A DNA stretch of 64,000 bases from Vibrio cyclitrophicus (GCA_023206055.1 CP065367.1:1853637-1917636), one strand, 5' to 3'. Positions 44,007 through 52,991 are shown, counted from the first letter of the stretch. The notes: generated from the letters alone by a model not told the origin. Translations and numbers: made by a program.

Positions 44007-45200
44007 ATGAAGCGCTTACTCAATTCGTTATCTCTCAATCTTGGCCACGGCCTCAATCATTATGTTTTGCTTATTTTCCCAAGTGCCGTGCTGACGTTGC
44101 ATTTAGAGTGGGGGATGGGCTATGCCGAGCTATTGAGCGTTGGCAGTGCAGCAATGATTGTTTATGGCGTGATGTCTTTACCTGTAGGTTGGCTTGCCGA
44201 CTATTGGAGCCGCACAGGATTAATGAAGGTGTTCTTCTTTGGGACAGGTTCAGCAGCTATTGCGACTGGGTTTGCCCAAGACGCTTTTCAAATTAGTATT
44301 GGCCTATGTGTTATCGGTTTGTTTGCCTCTATCTACCATCCCGTTGGCACTGCACTTGTTTTTGGCTCTTCTGAAAAAACGGGTCGAGCGATCGCGGTTA
44401 ATGGCTTGTATGGCAACCTGGGGTTAGCGTTAGCAGCGGTAGTGACGACGTATTTGTCACAGACTTTCTCTTGGAGAGTCTCATTCATGATTCCGGGTGT
44501 GGTCTGCATTTTTGCTGGCGTTGTGTACTGTTATGTTTGCGACGTTAAACCCTGTCAGCACAAGGTTGAGCAGAATGACAACATGCAGCCGATTTCTACC
44601 AATAAGGTCGCTCGCTTAATCGCTTGTATAGGGCTGATAGCCTTTGTTGGTGGTCTTGTTTTTCAAACCACGACGACATCTTTACCTAAGGTTTTGCACA
44701 CTCAACTGACTTCATCAATTGGTTTCTCAGGGGCTTTGACAACGTTCATTTTTGTGTGTGCAGCTTTTATCCAGTTGTCGATCGGCGAACTGATTGAGCG
44801 CATGTCAGTCAAAAAGCTATTGGTGTTGATTACTGTCTGCCAGTTGGCGTTTTTGTTATTAACGACTGTAGTGCAGGGGTGGTGGCTTATTCCGGTATTT
44901 ATGGGGCTGATGTTGAGTACCTATGCGCAAATTCCAGTGAATGACTGGTTGGTTGGGCATTACTCAGCACCAGCGTGGCGTTCTCGAATCTATGCTCTCA
45001 AATACACCTTGAGTTTTAGTAGCGCGCCAATAGCCTATTGGCTTATTTCTTCGGTCTATTCAGCAACCGCAGGATTTGCGGCGATGTTTTTGATATTAGC
45101 GGTTGGGATGCTCACCGCGGTGTCTGCTGCCTTGTTGATTCCGGATTTAAGTACGCAAGAATACAAAACTGAAGAAGAGCAAGCTATCGAAAGCCTATAG
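44007..45200 (+). CDS. MFS transporter, fosmidomycin-resistance (Fsr)-like
   Basis: 397 residues, about 12 membrane segments. It has motif A GWLADYWSRTG (about residues 62-72), FASIYHPVGTALVF and an N-terminus LGHGLNHYVLLIFPSAVLTL that resembles the Fsr group of drug exporters. The substrate is unknown. It is divergent from the AraC regulator, which likely controls it, and ends in a bidirectional terminator. Confidence 0.85.
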   Translation: MKRLLNSLSLNLGHGLNHYVLLIFPSAVLTLHLEWGMGYAELLSVGSAAMIVYGVMSLPVGWLADYWSRTGLMKVFFFGTGSAAIATGFAQDAFQISIGLCVIGLFASIYHPVGTALVFGSSEKTGRAIAVNGLYGNLGLALAAVVTTYLSQTFSWRVSFMIPGVVCIFAGVVYCYVCDVKPCQHKVEQNDNMQPISTNKVARLIACIGLIAFVGGLVFQTTTTSLPKVLHTQLTSSIGFSGALTTFIFVCAAFIQLSIGELIERMSVKKLLVLITVCQLAFLLLTTVVQGWWLIPVFMGLMLSTYAQIPVNDWLVGHYSAPAWRSRIYALKYTLSFSSAPIAYWLISSVYSATAGFAAMFLILAVGMLTAVSAALLIPDLSTQEYKTEEEQAIESL

Positions 45201-45230
45201 CCCAAATGATTCAAGTTTTAGCTTAAAAGA

Positions 45231-45252
45231 AAACCGCCCATGTGGGCGGTTT
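45231..45252. terminator. Bidirectional terminator between two MFS genes
   Basis: A 10-bp stem AAACCGCCCA / TGGGCGGTTT with loop TG, between convergent transporter genes. Confidence 0.88.
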
Positions 45253-45282
45253 CGTGTGTTGTATTGAGGTTACTTGAACACC

Positions 45283-46479
45283 TTAATTCAGCTTTGTCGT
45301 CACATACTCTTTATTTCTGACCATCAGCCACATCAAGCCACCTAGTGTGCCAACGGATAATTGGATAAAGCCGAGGTTTTCAATCAACGAGTCTGGACGG
45401 ATTGAAACTAAGACCATGCCTAGTGAGCCACAGATCATGCTAAAGAACTGAATCAGTGCAACTGCAGAGCCTGTGTCGTGGTCTTGTTGGTTCAGCATCA
45501 AGTTAGTGCCGGGTACTCGCATAATGATGGCCATTAAAGTGGCTGGGGCTGCGATGAAAGCAAAGAACCAAGGTGACAGGTCACCGATGGTTAGGGTGAA
45601 GACTCCCGCAAGCGCCAACAAAGTAAAACATCCTGAGATGACTCTTTGAACCGGCATTCGGTAGGACAACTTCATGTAAATTGTAGGACCAAATGAGGCG
45701 CATAATGCATTGAATGCGAACGCGTAACTAAACTGTTGTTCGGTCAACCCAAAGTGATTGATGTAAATATAAGACCCTGCCGCAAGAAAGCCCATCAATG
45801 CCATCGGAATGATAGAGAAAATGACCAGTAGTTTGACGAACGAGCGGTTTTTCATGACCACGCCCATTCTTCCCCATGAACGGAATATAGAACCTTGGTA
45901 TTTGCTTTCGAGCGTCTCTCGATAGCAGAAAGCTAATGCTGAGGCGAACGCACCAAAAATAGCGAGAGTGACAAACATCATTCTCCAAGATGCGATTTTC
46001 AGCAAGAAAGCACCAAATACAGGCGCGACCATAGGCGCGATGATCACCAATGACATGATAGTCGCCATGATCTTTTCGCGTTCTCGGCCGTCATAAAGGT
46101 CTTTCACGATGGCGGATGCGATAACAGTGATAGCACTGCCAGCAAAGGCTTGGAATACACGAGCACCAATCAATTGCTCGATGCTGTTGGTCATTGCGCA
46201 TATCACGCTCGCGACCATATAGCTTGCTAAGCCAATCAATAGGATAGGCTTGCGGCCAAATTTTTCGCTAAGCGGTCCCCAGAACAATAGGCCAACCGCA
46301 TAGGTCACGAAGTAGCTGCTCAGGGTTAGGTTGACCATCGATTGGTCGGTATTGAACACCTCAACCATTTGTGGAAGGGCTGGCAAATACAAGTCGATGG
46401 TCAATGGAGGAAACGCACTGATGATGACGAGGAAAAATAGCATACCGGTCTTACCCAGTACTGGTTGTGGTTTCTTCAA
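45283..46479 (-). CDS. Bcr/CflA-family multidrug MFS exporter
   Basis: 398 residues with 12 membrane segments. Diagnostic parts are FPPLTIDLYLPALPQMVEVF after the first segment, motif A WGPLSEKFGRKP, and the antiporter motif C region IIAPMVAPVFGAFLL. Relatives export bicyclomycin, chloramphenicol, sulfonamides or dipeptides. Single gene on the - strand; its promoter lies in the 247-base gap before 46727. Confidence 0.9.
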   Translation of the reverse strand: MKKPQPVLGKTGMLFFLVIISAFPPLTIDLYLPALPQMVEVFNTDQSMVNLTLSSYFVTYAVGLLFWGPLSEKFGRKPILLIGLASYMVASVICAMTNSIEQLIGARVFQAFAGSAITVIASAIVKDLYDGREREKIMATIMSLVIIAPMVAPVFGAFLLKIASWRMMFVTLAIFGAFASALAFCYRETLESKYQGSIFRSWGRMGVVMKNRSFVKLLVIFSIIPMALMGFLAAGSYIYINHFGLTEQQFSYAFAFNALCASFGPTIYMKLSYRMPVQRVISGCFTLLALAGVFTLTIGDLSPWFFAFIAAPATLMAIIMRVPGTNLMLNQQDHDTGSAVALIQFFSMICGSLGMVLVSIRPDSLIENLGFIQLSVGTLGGLMWLMVRNKEYVTTKLN

Positions 46480-46726
46480 GGTCTCTCCTCGTTATCCCAA
46501 GAAAAGATTTCTAATGGATGTGATGTTGTGTTTCAGAAGGCATAGGCATGTCAGACATGTAGAATGGATTCGCTAAAGAAGGTGGCGAAAGTTTTTTGGA
46601 TATTGTCTGATCGCTTAATTGTATTACAAAATATTATCACTCTTATAGCTAATGAGTTCAACCAGTTAGTGAATCGTTTAGATTGTAATGTTAAGCGATA
46701 GATTGTGTTCGCTGTGAATCAGTGTT

Positions 46727-47107
46727 TTATCTTTTTCTTGGGCGCTTTTCTACCAAGCCATTGCGTTCTAAGCCGCGTCTTACGCTACTGCATAGTTTAC
46801 CAAAACGGCGTAATTCTTCGAAATTAGGGCCTTGGCCGATTGAAATACTGTGTTCCCAATACATTAACTCACTGTCGACCATCTCTAGTAGTTTCTTAGA
46901 GCAACCCGAGCAGTTTCCTTTTGGCCCACAGATAAACGTCTCTGACTCGTAAAGTGGGAGTTCGTTTTTTACTTCTTCGATGAGATTCAACATCGCCGAG
47001 TTTAAGTCTGGCTTCTTATTCGTGAGTGGTTCCAAGCTTAGTGCTTGAGGCGCCATCATAGAAGGAGGTTGTGTATTGGATTGTAAATTCAAAGCAGCTG
47101 ATGACAT
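46727..47107 (-). CDS. Conserved hypothetical small protein with a Cys cluster
   Basis: 126 residues. A Pro/Ser-rich N-terminus (1-35) is followed by a helical domain with FICGPKGNCSGCSKKLLEMVD (three Cys at spacing C-x6-C-x2-C) and a later C in FGKLCSSVRR. The C-terminus is very basic (EKRPRKR). The cysteines could bind a metal. No signal peptide. I do not recognise a named family; it sits between the Bcr-type exporter and the RluA-type gene on the same strand. Confidence 0.7.
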   Translation of the reverse strand: MSSAALNLQSNTQPPSMMAPQALSLEPLTNKKPDLNSAMLNLIEEVKNELPLYESETFICGPKGNCSGCSKKLLEMVDSELMYWEHSISIGQGPNFEELRRFGKLCSSVRRGLERNGLVEKRPRKR

Positions 47108-47209
47108 ATCAAAGGCCTCAAGGAGAGAAGGAGGTGGGCATGCTACTCTTCACAACAAAGTGAATCTTGATGTAGTGCAATAAGCGTGGAGATATACCCA
47201 AAAGAGGTA

Positions 47210-47233
47210 GGAGCCACAAGCGGTTGTGACTCC
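47210..47233. other. Stem-loop after the RluA-type gene
   Basis: GGAGCCACAA / TTGTGACTCC with loop GCGG and one mismatch. No T-run follows on the - strand; possible weak terminator. Confidence 0.45.
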
Positions 47234-47262
47234 TTATCAAAGCTCGGTACTAGTGAGAGCTT

Positions 47263-48975
47263 TTAGAATTCAGCGTCGAACTGGAATTCCATCCACTCTT
47301 TGGTCACAGGGTGGTGCAACGTAAGTCTTTCTGCGTGTAGGTGCAGTCGGTCAGCTTTGTTACCATACAGGCCATCACCGACAATAGGCATGTTAAGGCC
47401 TTCTTCATGTGAACAGTGAACCCGTAACTGGTGCGTACGGCCAGTTTTCGGGTGCAGATAAACCTTGGTGGTGTCTTGGTTTCGCTCAATCACTTCCCAT
47501 TTGGTTTCTGCAGGCTTGCCGTGTTCGAAGCAGACAATCTGACGAGGGCGGTCATACAAATCACCACGCAATGGCAGTCGAACATAACCTTCATCTTCTG
47601 CTAGAACGCCTTCAATCATTGCCACGTAACGCTTCTCGACTTCACGAGTAATGAACTGCTTCTGCAAGCTCTTGTTCGCACGTCGAGTGAGGGCGAAGAT
47701 TAGAATGCCGGAGGTCGCCATATCCAAACGGTGGATAACAAAGGGCCCTTCAACATCTTGATGCATTTCTTGAACGCGTGTGTATGCCGAATCTTTGATG
47801 GTTTTACCCGGTACGGATAGAAAACCTGCAGGCTTGTGTACCACAACGATGTGCTCATCTTGGAACAAGATATCCAGCTCTTTGCCTTCTGCTGGGTTTT
47901 CTAGCAATGGGTTTGGGTCGACCTCAAGACCTTTCATCATATGGCCTAAAATCGGTACACACTTACTTTGGCAAGAGGCGTAGTATTTCTTGTGTTTTCG
48001 GATTTCAGATTTCGGCGAACGACCCCACCAAAACTCAGCCAATGCTAATGGCGTGTAACCATTCAAGTACGCGTATTGCAGCAATTTGGGCGCAGCGCAT
48101 TCGCCTGAGCCTGCTGGTGGCACTTTGTTTGGCGTGTCTTCAAAGATCTGGTTTAGATCCTCAATGTTACCTTCCGCATTCTGGAAAGCGTATTGTGAAA
48201 ACAACTTGTGTTGAAGCTGATGAGAAATGTGAGCTCTTTGCTCTTTGAGTTCAGCTAATTGAGTCGTAAACACGTCAACTTTGCCTTGAAGCTCATTCAG
48301 AGTTTGTTCCCAGTTGAGTTTAAGGTACTTCTGCTGATTCTTGTCGGCAACACTGGCTTTGTTAAGCTCGTTATTTAGCTGTTCGAAAGTTTGCTCATCA
48401 AGGTTTTCTTTGCCTTGTTCACGTTGCTCTTTACGCGTTTTTCGGCCTTCAATAATCAACAAACGTTGCGCTTCGATCTCTTGTTCTGCCTGTGCTTTCT
48501 GTTGTGCTAGCTGCTGACACAGTTCTAGGTATTCAGCGTTCACTTGCAGGGCTTTAAATTTCGCATTCACAGCCATCATGTCAGCCGTGTCTTGATGGAA
48601 AAAGCTGTCGCTGCTCAGCATGTCGAATACAGGAGGAACAAAGTGAGGCAGTAGGTTTTGGTCGGCGATTTTTCCAGAGAAAGCTGAGAAGTACCCCAAT
48701 TCACCTTCAGGACTTTTCACCAGTAACACACCAAACATTTTGCCGCGACCAGCGTCAGAATCGAGTCCGAAGTCATGCTGCCAATCGGTTTGAGTTTCTA
48801 GATACTGTTGAAGCTGATAAGAGGCAATTTCACACAGTGGGTGCGGTTCGTAATAAAATGGGAAGGTGAAACGCTCAGGCAACGAATATGACTCGATCGG
48901 CTGTTGAAAGCGAGTGAAGCAATGCTCAGGTGTGTGGCTGTTTTCTGAGTCGTGCGTTGAGTTTGATGAGTGCAT
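47263..48975 (-). CDS. RluA-family pseudouridine synthase with extended N-terminal region
   Basis: 570 residues, about twice the usual RluA length. The C-terminal 230 residues are the catalytic domain, with the signature HRLDMATSGILIFALTRRANKSLQ that holds the catalytic Asp. KTGRTHQLRVHCSHEEGLNMPIVGDGLYG follows near the end. Residues about 150-270 are a Gln/Glu/Lys-rich coiled coil, and the first 150 form an additional unknown domain. It modifies uridines in rRNA or tRNA; the target is not known. The long form seems typical of one vibrio/Shewanella-type subgroup. Confidence 0.85.
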   Translation of the reverse strand: MHSSNSTHDSENSHTPEHCFTRFQQPIESYSLPERFTFPFYYEPHPLCEIASYQLQQYLETQTDWQHDFGLDSDAGRGKMFGVLLVKSPEGELGYFSAFSGKIADQNLLPHFVPPVFDMLSSDSFFHQDTADMMAVNAKFKALQVNAEYLELCQQLAQQKAQAEQEIEAQRLLIIEGRKTRKEQREQGKENLDEQTFEQLNNELNKASVADKNQQKYLKLNWEQTLNELQGKVDVFTTQLAELKEQRAHISHQLQHKLFSQYAFQNAEGNIEDLNQIFEDTPNKVPPAGSGECAAPKLLQYAYLNGYTPLALAEFWWGRSPKSEIRKHKKYYASCQSKCVPILGHMMKGLEVDPNPLLENPAEGKELDILFQDEHIVVVHKPAGFLSVPGKTIKDSAYTRVQEMHQDVEGPFVIHRLDMATSGILIFALTRRANKSLQKQFITREVEKRYVAMIEGVLAEDEGYVRLPLRGDLYDRPRQIVCFEHGKPAETKWEVIERNQDTTKVYLHPKTGRTHQLRVHCSHEEGLNMPIVGDGLYGNKADRLHLHAERLTLHHPVTKEWMEFQFDAEF

Positions 48976-49266
48976 AGTCGTCTTAATACTTATATCATGG
49001 TGATAAATGGTTGTGAGTCTACTGTGTATGTTTAAAGGCTTTAAACACAGTACAAGGCGGCGATTCTACTCTTTATCGAAAAGCGCCTCAAATAAGAAAT
49101 GGTTCTATTACTGGATAGCTAAGCGAGATGGTTAACACTGAACCCATGAGTTATGGCTTGAACTTCATTAATTGATGAGTGGCCTCTCGTTTTTAATCAT
49201 AGAAGACAACTTCACAAACGAAGGATGGTAGCCTTGCCGCCCTCTTGTTCAACCTAAGGTAACGTT

Positions 49267-49719
49267 ATGATTCCATTCAATACTTCGATTGTATCCGGTG
49301 TCGCTATTTCAGAGATCAACGGACAAATGAAAATGTTATTAATGAAGCGTGTGAAAGGCGAATTTTGGTGCCATGTCGCAGGATCGATTGAAGCAGGTGA
49401 AACAGGCTGGCAGGCTATCGTGCGCGAGTTTGAAGAAGAGACCCAAATTAAAGTGGAAGCTTTGTATAACGCGCAGTTTCTGGAGCAGTTTTACGAGGCG
49501 CATGTGAATGTGATTCAGCTAATCCCTGTCTTTGCAGTGCTATGCCCGCTCAACCAAGCGATTGAACTGAATGACGAGCATACTGAGTACCGTTGGTGCA
49601 ATTTAGAAGAAGCAAAAGCGTTAGCGCCGTTCCCTAACCAACATGCCGTCTATGATCATATCTGGTCGTATTTTGTCGACAAACCAGTAAACCCGCTTTA
49701 CCGAGTGAAATTGAGCTAG
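49267..49719 (+). CDS. Nudix hydrolase
   Basis: 150 residues. The Nudix box G-x5-E-x7-REUxEExGU is present as GSIEAGETGWQAIVREFEEETQI (about residues 41-63) with all catalytic glutamates. Such enzymes cleave nucleoside diphosphates linked to another group. Substrate unknown. It converges with the deaminase gene 17 bases away. Confidence 0.9.
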   Translation: MIPFNTSIVSGVAISEINGQMKMLLMKRVKGEFWCHVAGSIEAGETGWQAIVREFEEETQIKVEALYNAQFLEQFYEAHVNVIQLIPVFAVLCPLNQAIELNDEHTEYRWCNLEEAKALAPFPNQHAVYDHIWSYFVDKPVNPLYRVKLS

Positions 49720-49736
49720 CGTTGGCTGTTTAAGAG

Positions 49737-50162
49737 CTAAGACTTACCAAGATACGGGGTTAGAAAAGCGCTCACTTGTTCTTGGCATAGCCCTACATCC
49801 ACCTTCACGCCATGCGATTCAAGGATCGCAACACCACGGCCATTATTACGAGGGTCTGGGTCTAGTATGGCGACGATGACGTGTTTTACACCTGCTTTGG
49901 CTAAAGTATTGGCGCAAGCGGGTGTTCTGCCAACAAATGAACATGGCTCTAAAGTTACGTAAGCGGTAACGCCTTCCGTTTCGCCGTCATAGCTATTCAG
50001 TGCTTCAACCTCTGCGTGGTTTCCCCCGACCTTTTGCGTATATCCAACAGACACCACCTTATCGTTCTTCACCAAAACGCAGCCTACTGGCGGGTTTGGT
50101 TGGCAATCGGGTAGGGCTTGGCGCGAAGCTTCAAGTGCTTGCAGCATATATTGTGGGTTCAT
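49737..50162 (-). CDS. Stand-alone RibD-type deaminase domain
   Basis: 141 residues. Zinc ligands H49 (in NHAEVEAL with catalytic E51), C74 and C83 (EPCSFVGRTPAC) match the deaminase half of RibD, which acts on a pyrimidine intermediate of riboflavin synthesis. The reductase half of bifunctional RibD is absent and the frame ends naturally. It may be a paralogue acting on another compound, since no other riboflavin gene is near. Confidence 0.85.
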   Translation of the reverse strand: MNPQYMLQALEASRQALPDCQPNPPVGCVLVKNDKVVSVGYTQKVGGNHAEVEALNSYDGETEGVTAYVTLEPCSFVGRTPACANTLAKAGVKHVIVAILDPDPRNNGRGVAILESHGVKVDVGLCQEQVSAFLTPYLGKS

Positions 50163-50327
50163 GGTCGTTACTCAGTATGACGAGAGAGCGCAGCAGTTAG
50201 TGAAGTGCGCGTTTGATTTGAGAAGTGGGGCATGTTCGATCTGATTGGGCTTTTAGTCAATGGTTTTCATTTTGAATCCGGCCGATCGTTCACTGTAGCC
50301 GCTAATTTAACTAACTGCGACCAATCG

Positions 50328-50882
50328 TTAACTGTTTCCAATTGTTAACTTTGGCCAATGGGATAACCAGTTTTTGGATTGGACTCGTTGATCAAACACG
50401 TCGCGACTGCGATTGGGGTTCGGTGTGATTTTCAAATCAAACAAACTCTCTAAGCCAAAAGACGAAATACACTCGATGTCTCCATTGAGGCTTTGTTTTA
50501 CAGCGACGGCGGTTTCTTTCTCTGGCCAGTAACTCATCGCATCCAATGAGCCTTGGTAAGGTTCATCCCCATTTCTGGTGTGCATGCAGGCTTGATTGCG
50601 AACTTGCCAATTCAGTTCGGGTAACCTTTGTTTAAGCAGAGCCTCGTACCTAAGATCCGATTCGTAAGAGGTATCAATGGTATCAAAGTAGATCACATCA
50701 ATATCATTGAGTGGGGTCGGGGAGGCATAACCATGTAGGTGATCCCAAACGAGGTTTCTCACAAAGCCCGCAGCAACATAGCACTGAGGTAAATCCAACT
50801 GAGAGACAAAGTCTAAAACCTGAACTCGTAAGGGATCCTGTTTGACCAATGTGACGATGCGGTTGGCTAGCGAATGTATCAT
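50328..50882 (-). CDS. Nucleotidyltransferase-fold protein (DUF925/PF06042-like)
   Basis: 184 residues from the ATG at 50882, which overlaps the stop of the upstream gene (TAATG); a frame to 50945 adds residues without support. The nucleotidyltransferase core shows YVAAGFVRNLVWDHLHG and the acidic pair in LNDIDVIYFD. The family's substrate is unknown. It is translationally coupled to the ABM monooxygenase gene. Confidence 0.82.
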   Translation of the reverse strand: MIHSLANRIVTLVKQDPLRVQVLDFVSQLDLPQCYVAAGFVRNLVWDHLHGYASPTPLNDIDVIYFDTIDTSYESDLRYEALLKQRLPELNWQVRNQACMHTRNGDEPYQGSLDAMSYWPEKETAVAVKQSLNGDIECISSFGLESLFDLKITPNPNRSRDVFDQRVQSKNWLSHWPKLTIGNS

Positions 50883-51169
50883 TATGATGTCGGAATATCG
50901 GTGACTTGGTAATGACGCGTCACGTTCTGGGAGATTTCGCCCCATTCAGAGGCTTTTACTCGCTGTTGGTGCGTTTCGAATGCTTCTCGGCTAATGAATT
51001 CTTCATACACTTCAAAGCGATTAGGTTGAAGCGTGCTTTGACTGACTCGAAACACGACACAACCAGGTTCTTCCAGTGTCAGTTCTTTGTGCACAACCAA
51101 GGCTTGTGTGACTGCTTCTAGGTCGTTGTCTGGCACAAGAATATGCCCTTGTAGAATGACTTTACTCAT
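50882..51169 (-). CDS. ABM-domain monooxygenase (YgiN-like)
   Basis: 95 residues from the ATG at 51169 (GGA seven bases upstream; an ATG at 51181 adds four). The antibiotic-biosynthesis-monooxygenase fold is visible as ILVPDNDLEAVTQAL, EPGCVVFRVSQS and FEVYEEFISREAFETHQQ. These small dimeric proteins oxidise quinols or similar aromatics. First gene of a two-gene operon. Confidence 0.85.
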   Translation of the reverse strand: MSKVILQGHILVPDNDLEAVTQALVVHKELTLEEPGCVVFRVSQSTLQPNRFEVYEEFISREAFETHQQRVKASEWGEISQNVTRHYQVTDIPTS

Positions 51170-51181
51170 AATCACGTCCAT

Positions 51182-51596
51182 TTAATTTTATTCATTACTG
51201 TCTTTTTCTATTAAAAGCTCTTCCGTTACAAACATAATCCCATTTTGAGTTTGTGTCGTATAGGCCTATGTGAATAAAAAATAGCCAGCTCAATAAGAAT
51301 ATTGGTTACACCGTAACTTTAATTGTGAAGAAGGTAATTTGTAGAAGAGAAGAGAAGAGAAGAGAAGAGAAGAGACAGTGAGTGGTAGGGGCAGGAAAGG
51401 TAAGTTATTGGGAACTAAATCCGTGTTAGTCCGGTCTATTAAATACGTATCACTGAACTGTATTGATACTGAAATGAATTTGTCATCTGAGAGAACTAAC
51501 CTTAATTTTGAAGAGCGGCTCATAGGATTGAATTGAGCCATAGTTGATATCTAGGTCATACTTTGATGTAAATGGTACTCAAAACTCTATATATTT
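51182..51596. other. Intergenic region with a microsatellite
   Basis: About 415 bases, AT-rich, without a gene I can support. It contains the AAGAG tandem repeat (51345-51374). An 83-codon - strand frame crosses this repeat but has low-complexity composition. Confidence 0.5.
51345..51374 (+). repeat. Pentanucleotide microsatellite (AAGAG)6
   Basis: Six perfect AAGAG units. It is upstream of both the ABM operon (- strand, about 175 bases) and the small-peptide locus (+ strand), where slippage could change promoter spacing. Confidence 0.95.
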
Positions 51597-51638
51597 TGTG
51601 ATTTGTATCATTGATCTGGGCATCAAACACCGTTAGAT
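51597..51638 (+). promoter_or_regulatory. Candidate CRP site and promoter of the small-peptide RNA
   Basis: TGTGA-N6-TCATT at 51597-51612 resembles a CRP site (second half imperfect). A promoter follows: TTGATC (51611-51616), 16 bp, TTAGAT (51633-51638). The expected start near 51645 puts the CRP centre close to -41, a position typical of class II activation. Confidence 0.45.
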
Positions 51639-51699
51639 TCGAATGGTTGGCAATAAAAATAGCTCATGAAGAGCAGTTAAAGAAAAGGAAATATCCCTT

Positions 51700-51783
51700 A
51701 TGAAAAAAATGAGAAGAGCACAGCTTCATCGCGTTCGTATCCAATACTGGAAAGACACGTCAAAAGAAGCATCAAAGAAATAA
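51700..51783 (+). CDS. 27-residue basic peptide, possibly VcdP-like
   Basis: ATG at 51700 with AAGGAA about ten bases upstream; stop TAA at 51781-51783. The peptide starts MKKMRRAQLHRVRIQYWKDT and ends in a Lys/Ser-rich tail, so it is strongly basic with one Tyr-Trp pair. It is too short for normal gene finding. The ribosome site and surroundings (promoter upstream, C-rich RNA downstream) make translation plausible. I cannot confirm its family. Confidence 0.5.
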   Translation: MKKMRRAQLHRVRIQYWKDTSKEASKK

Positions 51784-52048
51784 GCTTTAAATCGTAAAGC
51801 TTCAAAAGCTGAAAAGCTTAATCAAATGTAAAACGCAACAAACCGATTTCATTAGCACTCTCAATGACCTTCATCTGGTCGGAGACTAACGGAATTATCC
51901 CCAAAGAGCTGGCAGGCATTAACAACAATGCAATTCAATGTCAGCTCATTAATACCTCCTCTAAGTTTATCTTTGTTCGTTAAATCTGTTCCCCCCAAAC
52001 TTGTTCCTTGGCTTCGTATCCCTGTATCGCTAATGTCCTGATAATAAA

Positions 52049-52080
52049 AAAGCTCCTGATTTCTCAGAAGCTTTGATTTA
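52049..52080. terminator. Terminator shared by the ABC operon (-) and the small-peptide RNA (+)
   Basis: Stem AAAGCT-CTGA / TCAG-AGCTTT with one internal mismatch and loop TTTC. On the - strand a T6 run follows, so it ends the ABC operon well. On the + strand only GATTTAGATTTT follows. Confidence 0.75.
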
Positions 52081-52133
52081 GATTTTGATATCTGATGTGA
52101 CTGCCCGATAAAGGCTAGAGCTTAGGATAGACT

Positions 52134-52991
52134 TTAGCGTTGGAAAAGCGTCTTTAAGCTCACATCGTCCGTTCTATTTAGTTTTAGGCTCAGCAGATAA
52201 CCGCCAACGCCAATCAGCATGTAAATACTTAAAGATAAAACCGGCGCTTCAGCAATCGCGCTGAATGGGTTGCTTGCTGTCAGTACCTTCATTGGCAGTG
52301 ATGCGATGAGAGATAGGAAATCGTTGATGCCATAGAACCCAAATACAGCGACAGAGAGGAACTTAATCGCATAGCTTGAGATAAAAATAACAAGCAGCGG
52401 AGAGTTCACCAGTTGCGAAATCGCTAGGGTCACGGTTGCCAATGGCAATAAAACCAGTGCAACTAACATCATTCTCCCAAAGAACACGAGCCAGTTGCTC
52501 ATCACATAAAACAGAGATTGCTGCTCAACCAGTAGCGCCAGTTGTTGCTCGCTAGACACGTTCAATATCCAGAATAGGAAATCGGCGAACAGCACGAGCA
52601 ACGAACAGATTGCCGGAATAACCACTAAACCGAAGCCGAGTTTCACGCCGTGAGTCATTGCGTTAGATACTGGCATACTTCTCCAAAACATCGAACTGCC
52701 TTCTTGGCGCTCTTTACGCAGCGTTTTGGGAATGTAAAGCGTCGACAAGATCAGTGAAATAAGGCCCGCGCCAAAGTAGATCACTGAATTGAGGTCTTGT
52801 GCGAACTCTCTGTGGATGTCGCTCACGTCACCGTTCACTTGCATTTCGAAGAAAAACTCATGCTGCGCTGCGCCATTGAAAAACAGACTAACGAACAGTA
52901 AGAAACCACATAACGCGACAAACAGAGGCAATCGAGTGTTAATTTTGTGCTCGATAAGCTCTTTTTCTAGCATGTAAAAACTTGGATGCAT
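52134..52991 (-). CDS. ABC-2-type transporter permease
   Basis: 285 residues with six to seven hydrophobic segments and no signal peptide. It overlaps the upstream ATPase gene by one base (TAATG). In YtrA-type operons a GntR regulator, ATPase and permease are co-transcribed, and this is the third gene here. Related systems export peptides or help in cell-envelope stress; substrate unknown. Confidence 0.85.
   Translation of the reverse strand: MHPSFYMLEKELIEHKINTRLPLFVALCGFLLFVSLFFNGAAQHEFFFEMQVNGDVSDIHREFAQDLNSVIYFGAGLISLILSTLYIPKTLRKERQEGSSMFWRSMPVSNAMTHGVKLGFGLVVIPAICSLLVLFADFLFWILNVSSEQQLALLVEQQSLFYVMSNWLVFFGRMMLVALVLLPLATVTLAISQLVNSPLLVIFISSYAIKFLSVAVFGFYGINDFLSLIASLPMKVLTASNPFSAIAEAPVLSLSIYMLIGVGGYLLSLKLNRTDDVSLKTLFQR

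Larger units (their letters stand above)
51645..52080 (+). ncRNA. Candidate dual-function RNA (VcdRP-like) with peptide ORF and C-rich stretches
   Basis: Proposed transcript of about 435 nt: a 27-codon ORF first, then about 265 nt without a gene. That stretch carries several pyrimidine/C-rich islands in AT-rich surroundings: TTATCCCC (51896), ACCTCCTC (51954), TTCCCCCC (51989) and ATCCCTG (52018). It ends at a hairpin. VcdRP of V. cholerae, as I recall it, has a 29-residue protein and a base-pairing part acting on sugar-transport mRNAs. Homology to VcdRP is not shown, and the proximal CRP site would fit activation rather than the repression reported there. Transcript limits are inferred. Confidence 0.4.

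Noticed and set aside
51290..51541. 83-codon - strand frame across the AAGAG repeat
   Set aside because: Low-complexity Leu/Ser/Phe composition, no ribosome site and no recognisable domain. Probably a by-product of the repeat.
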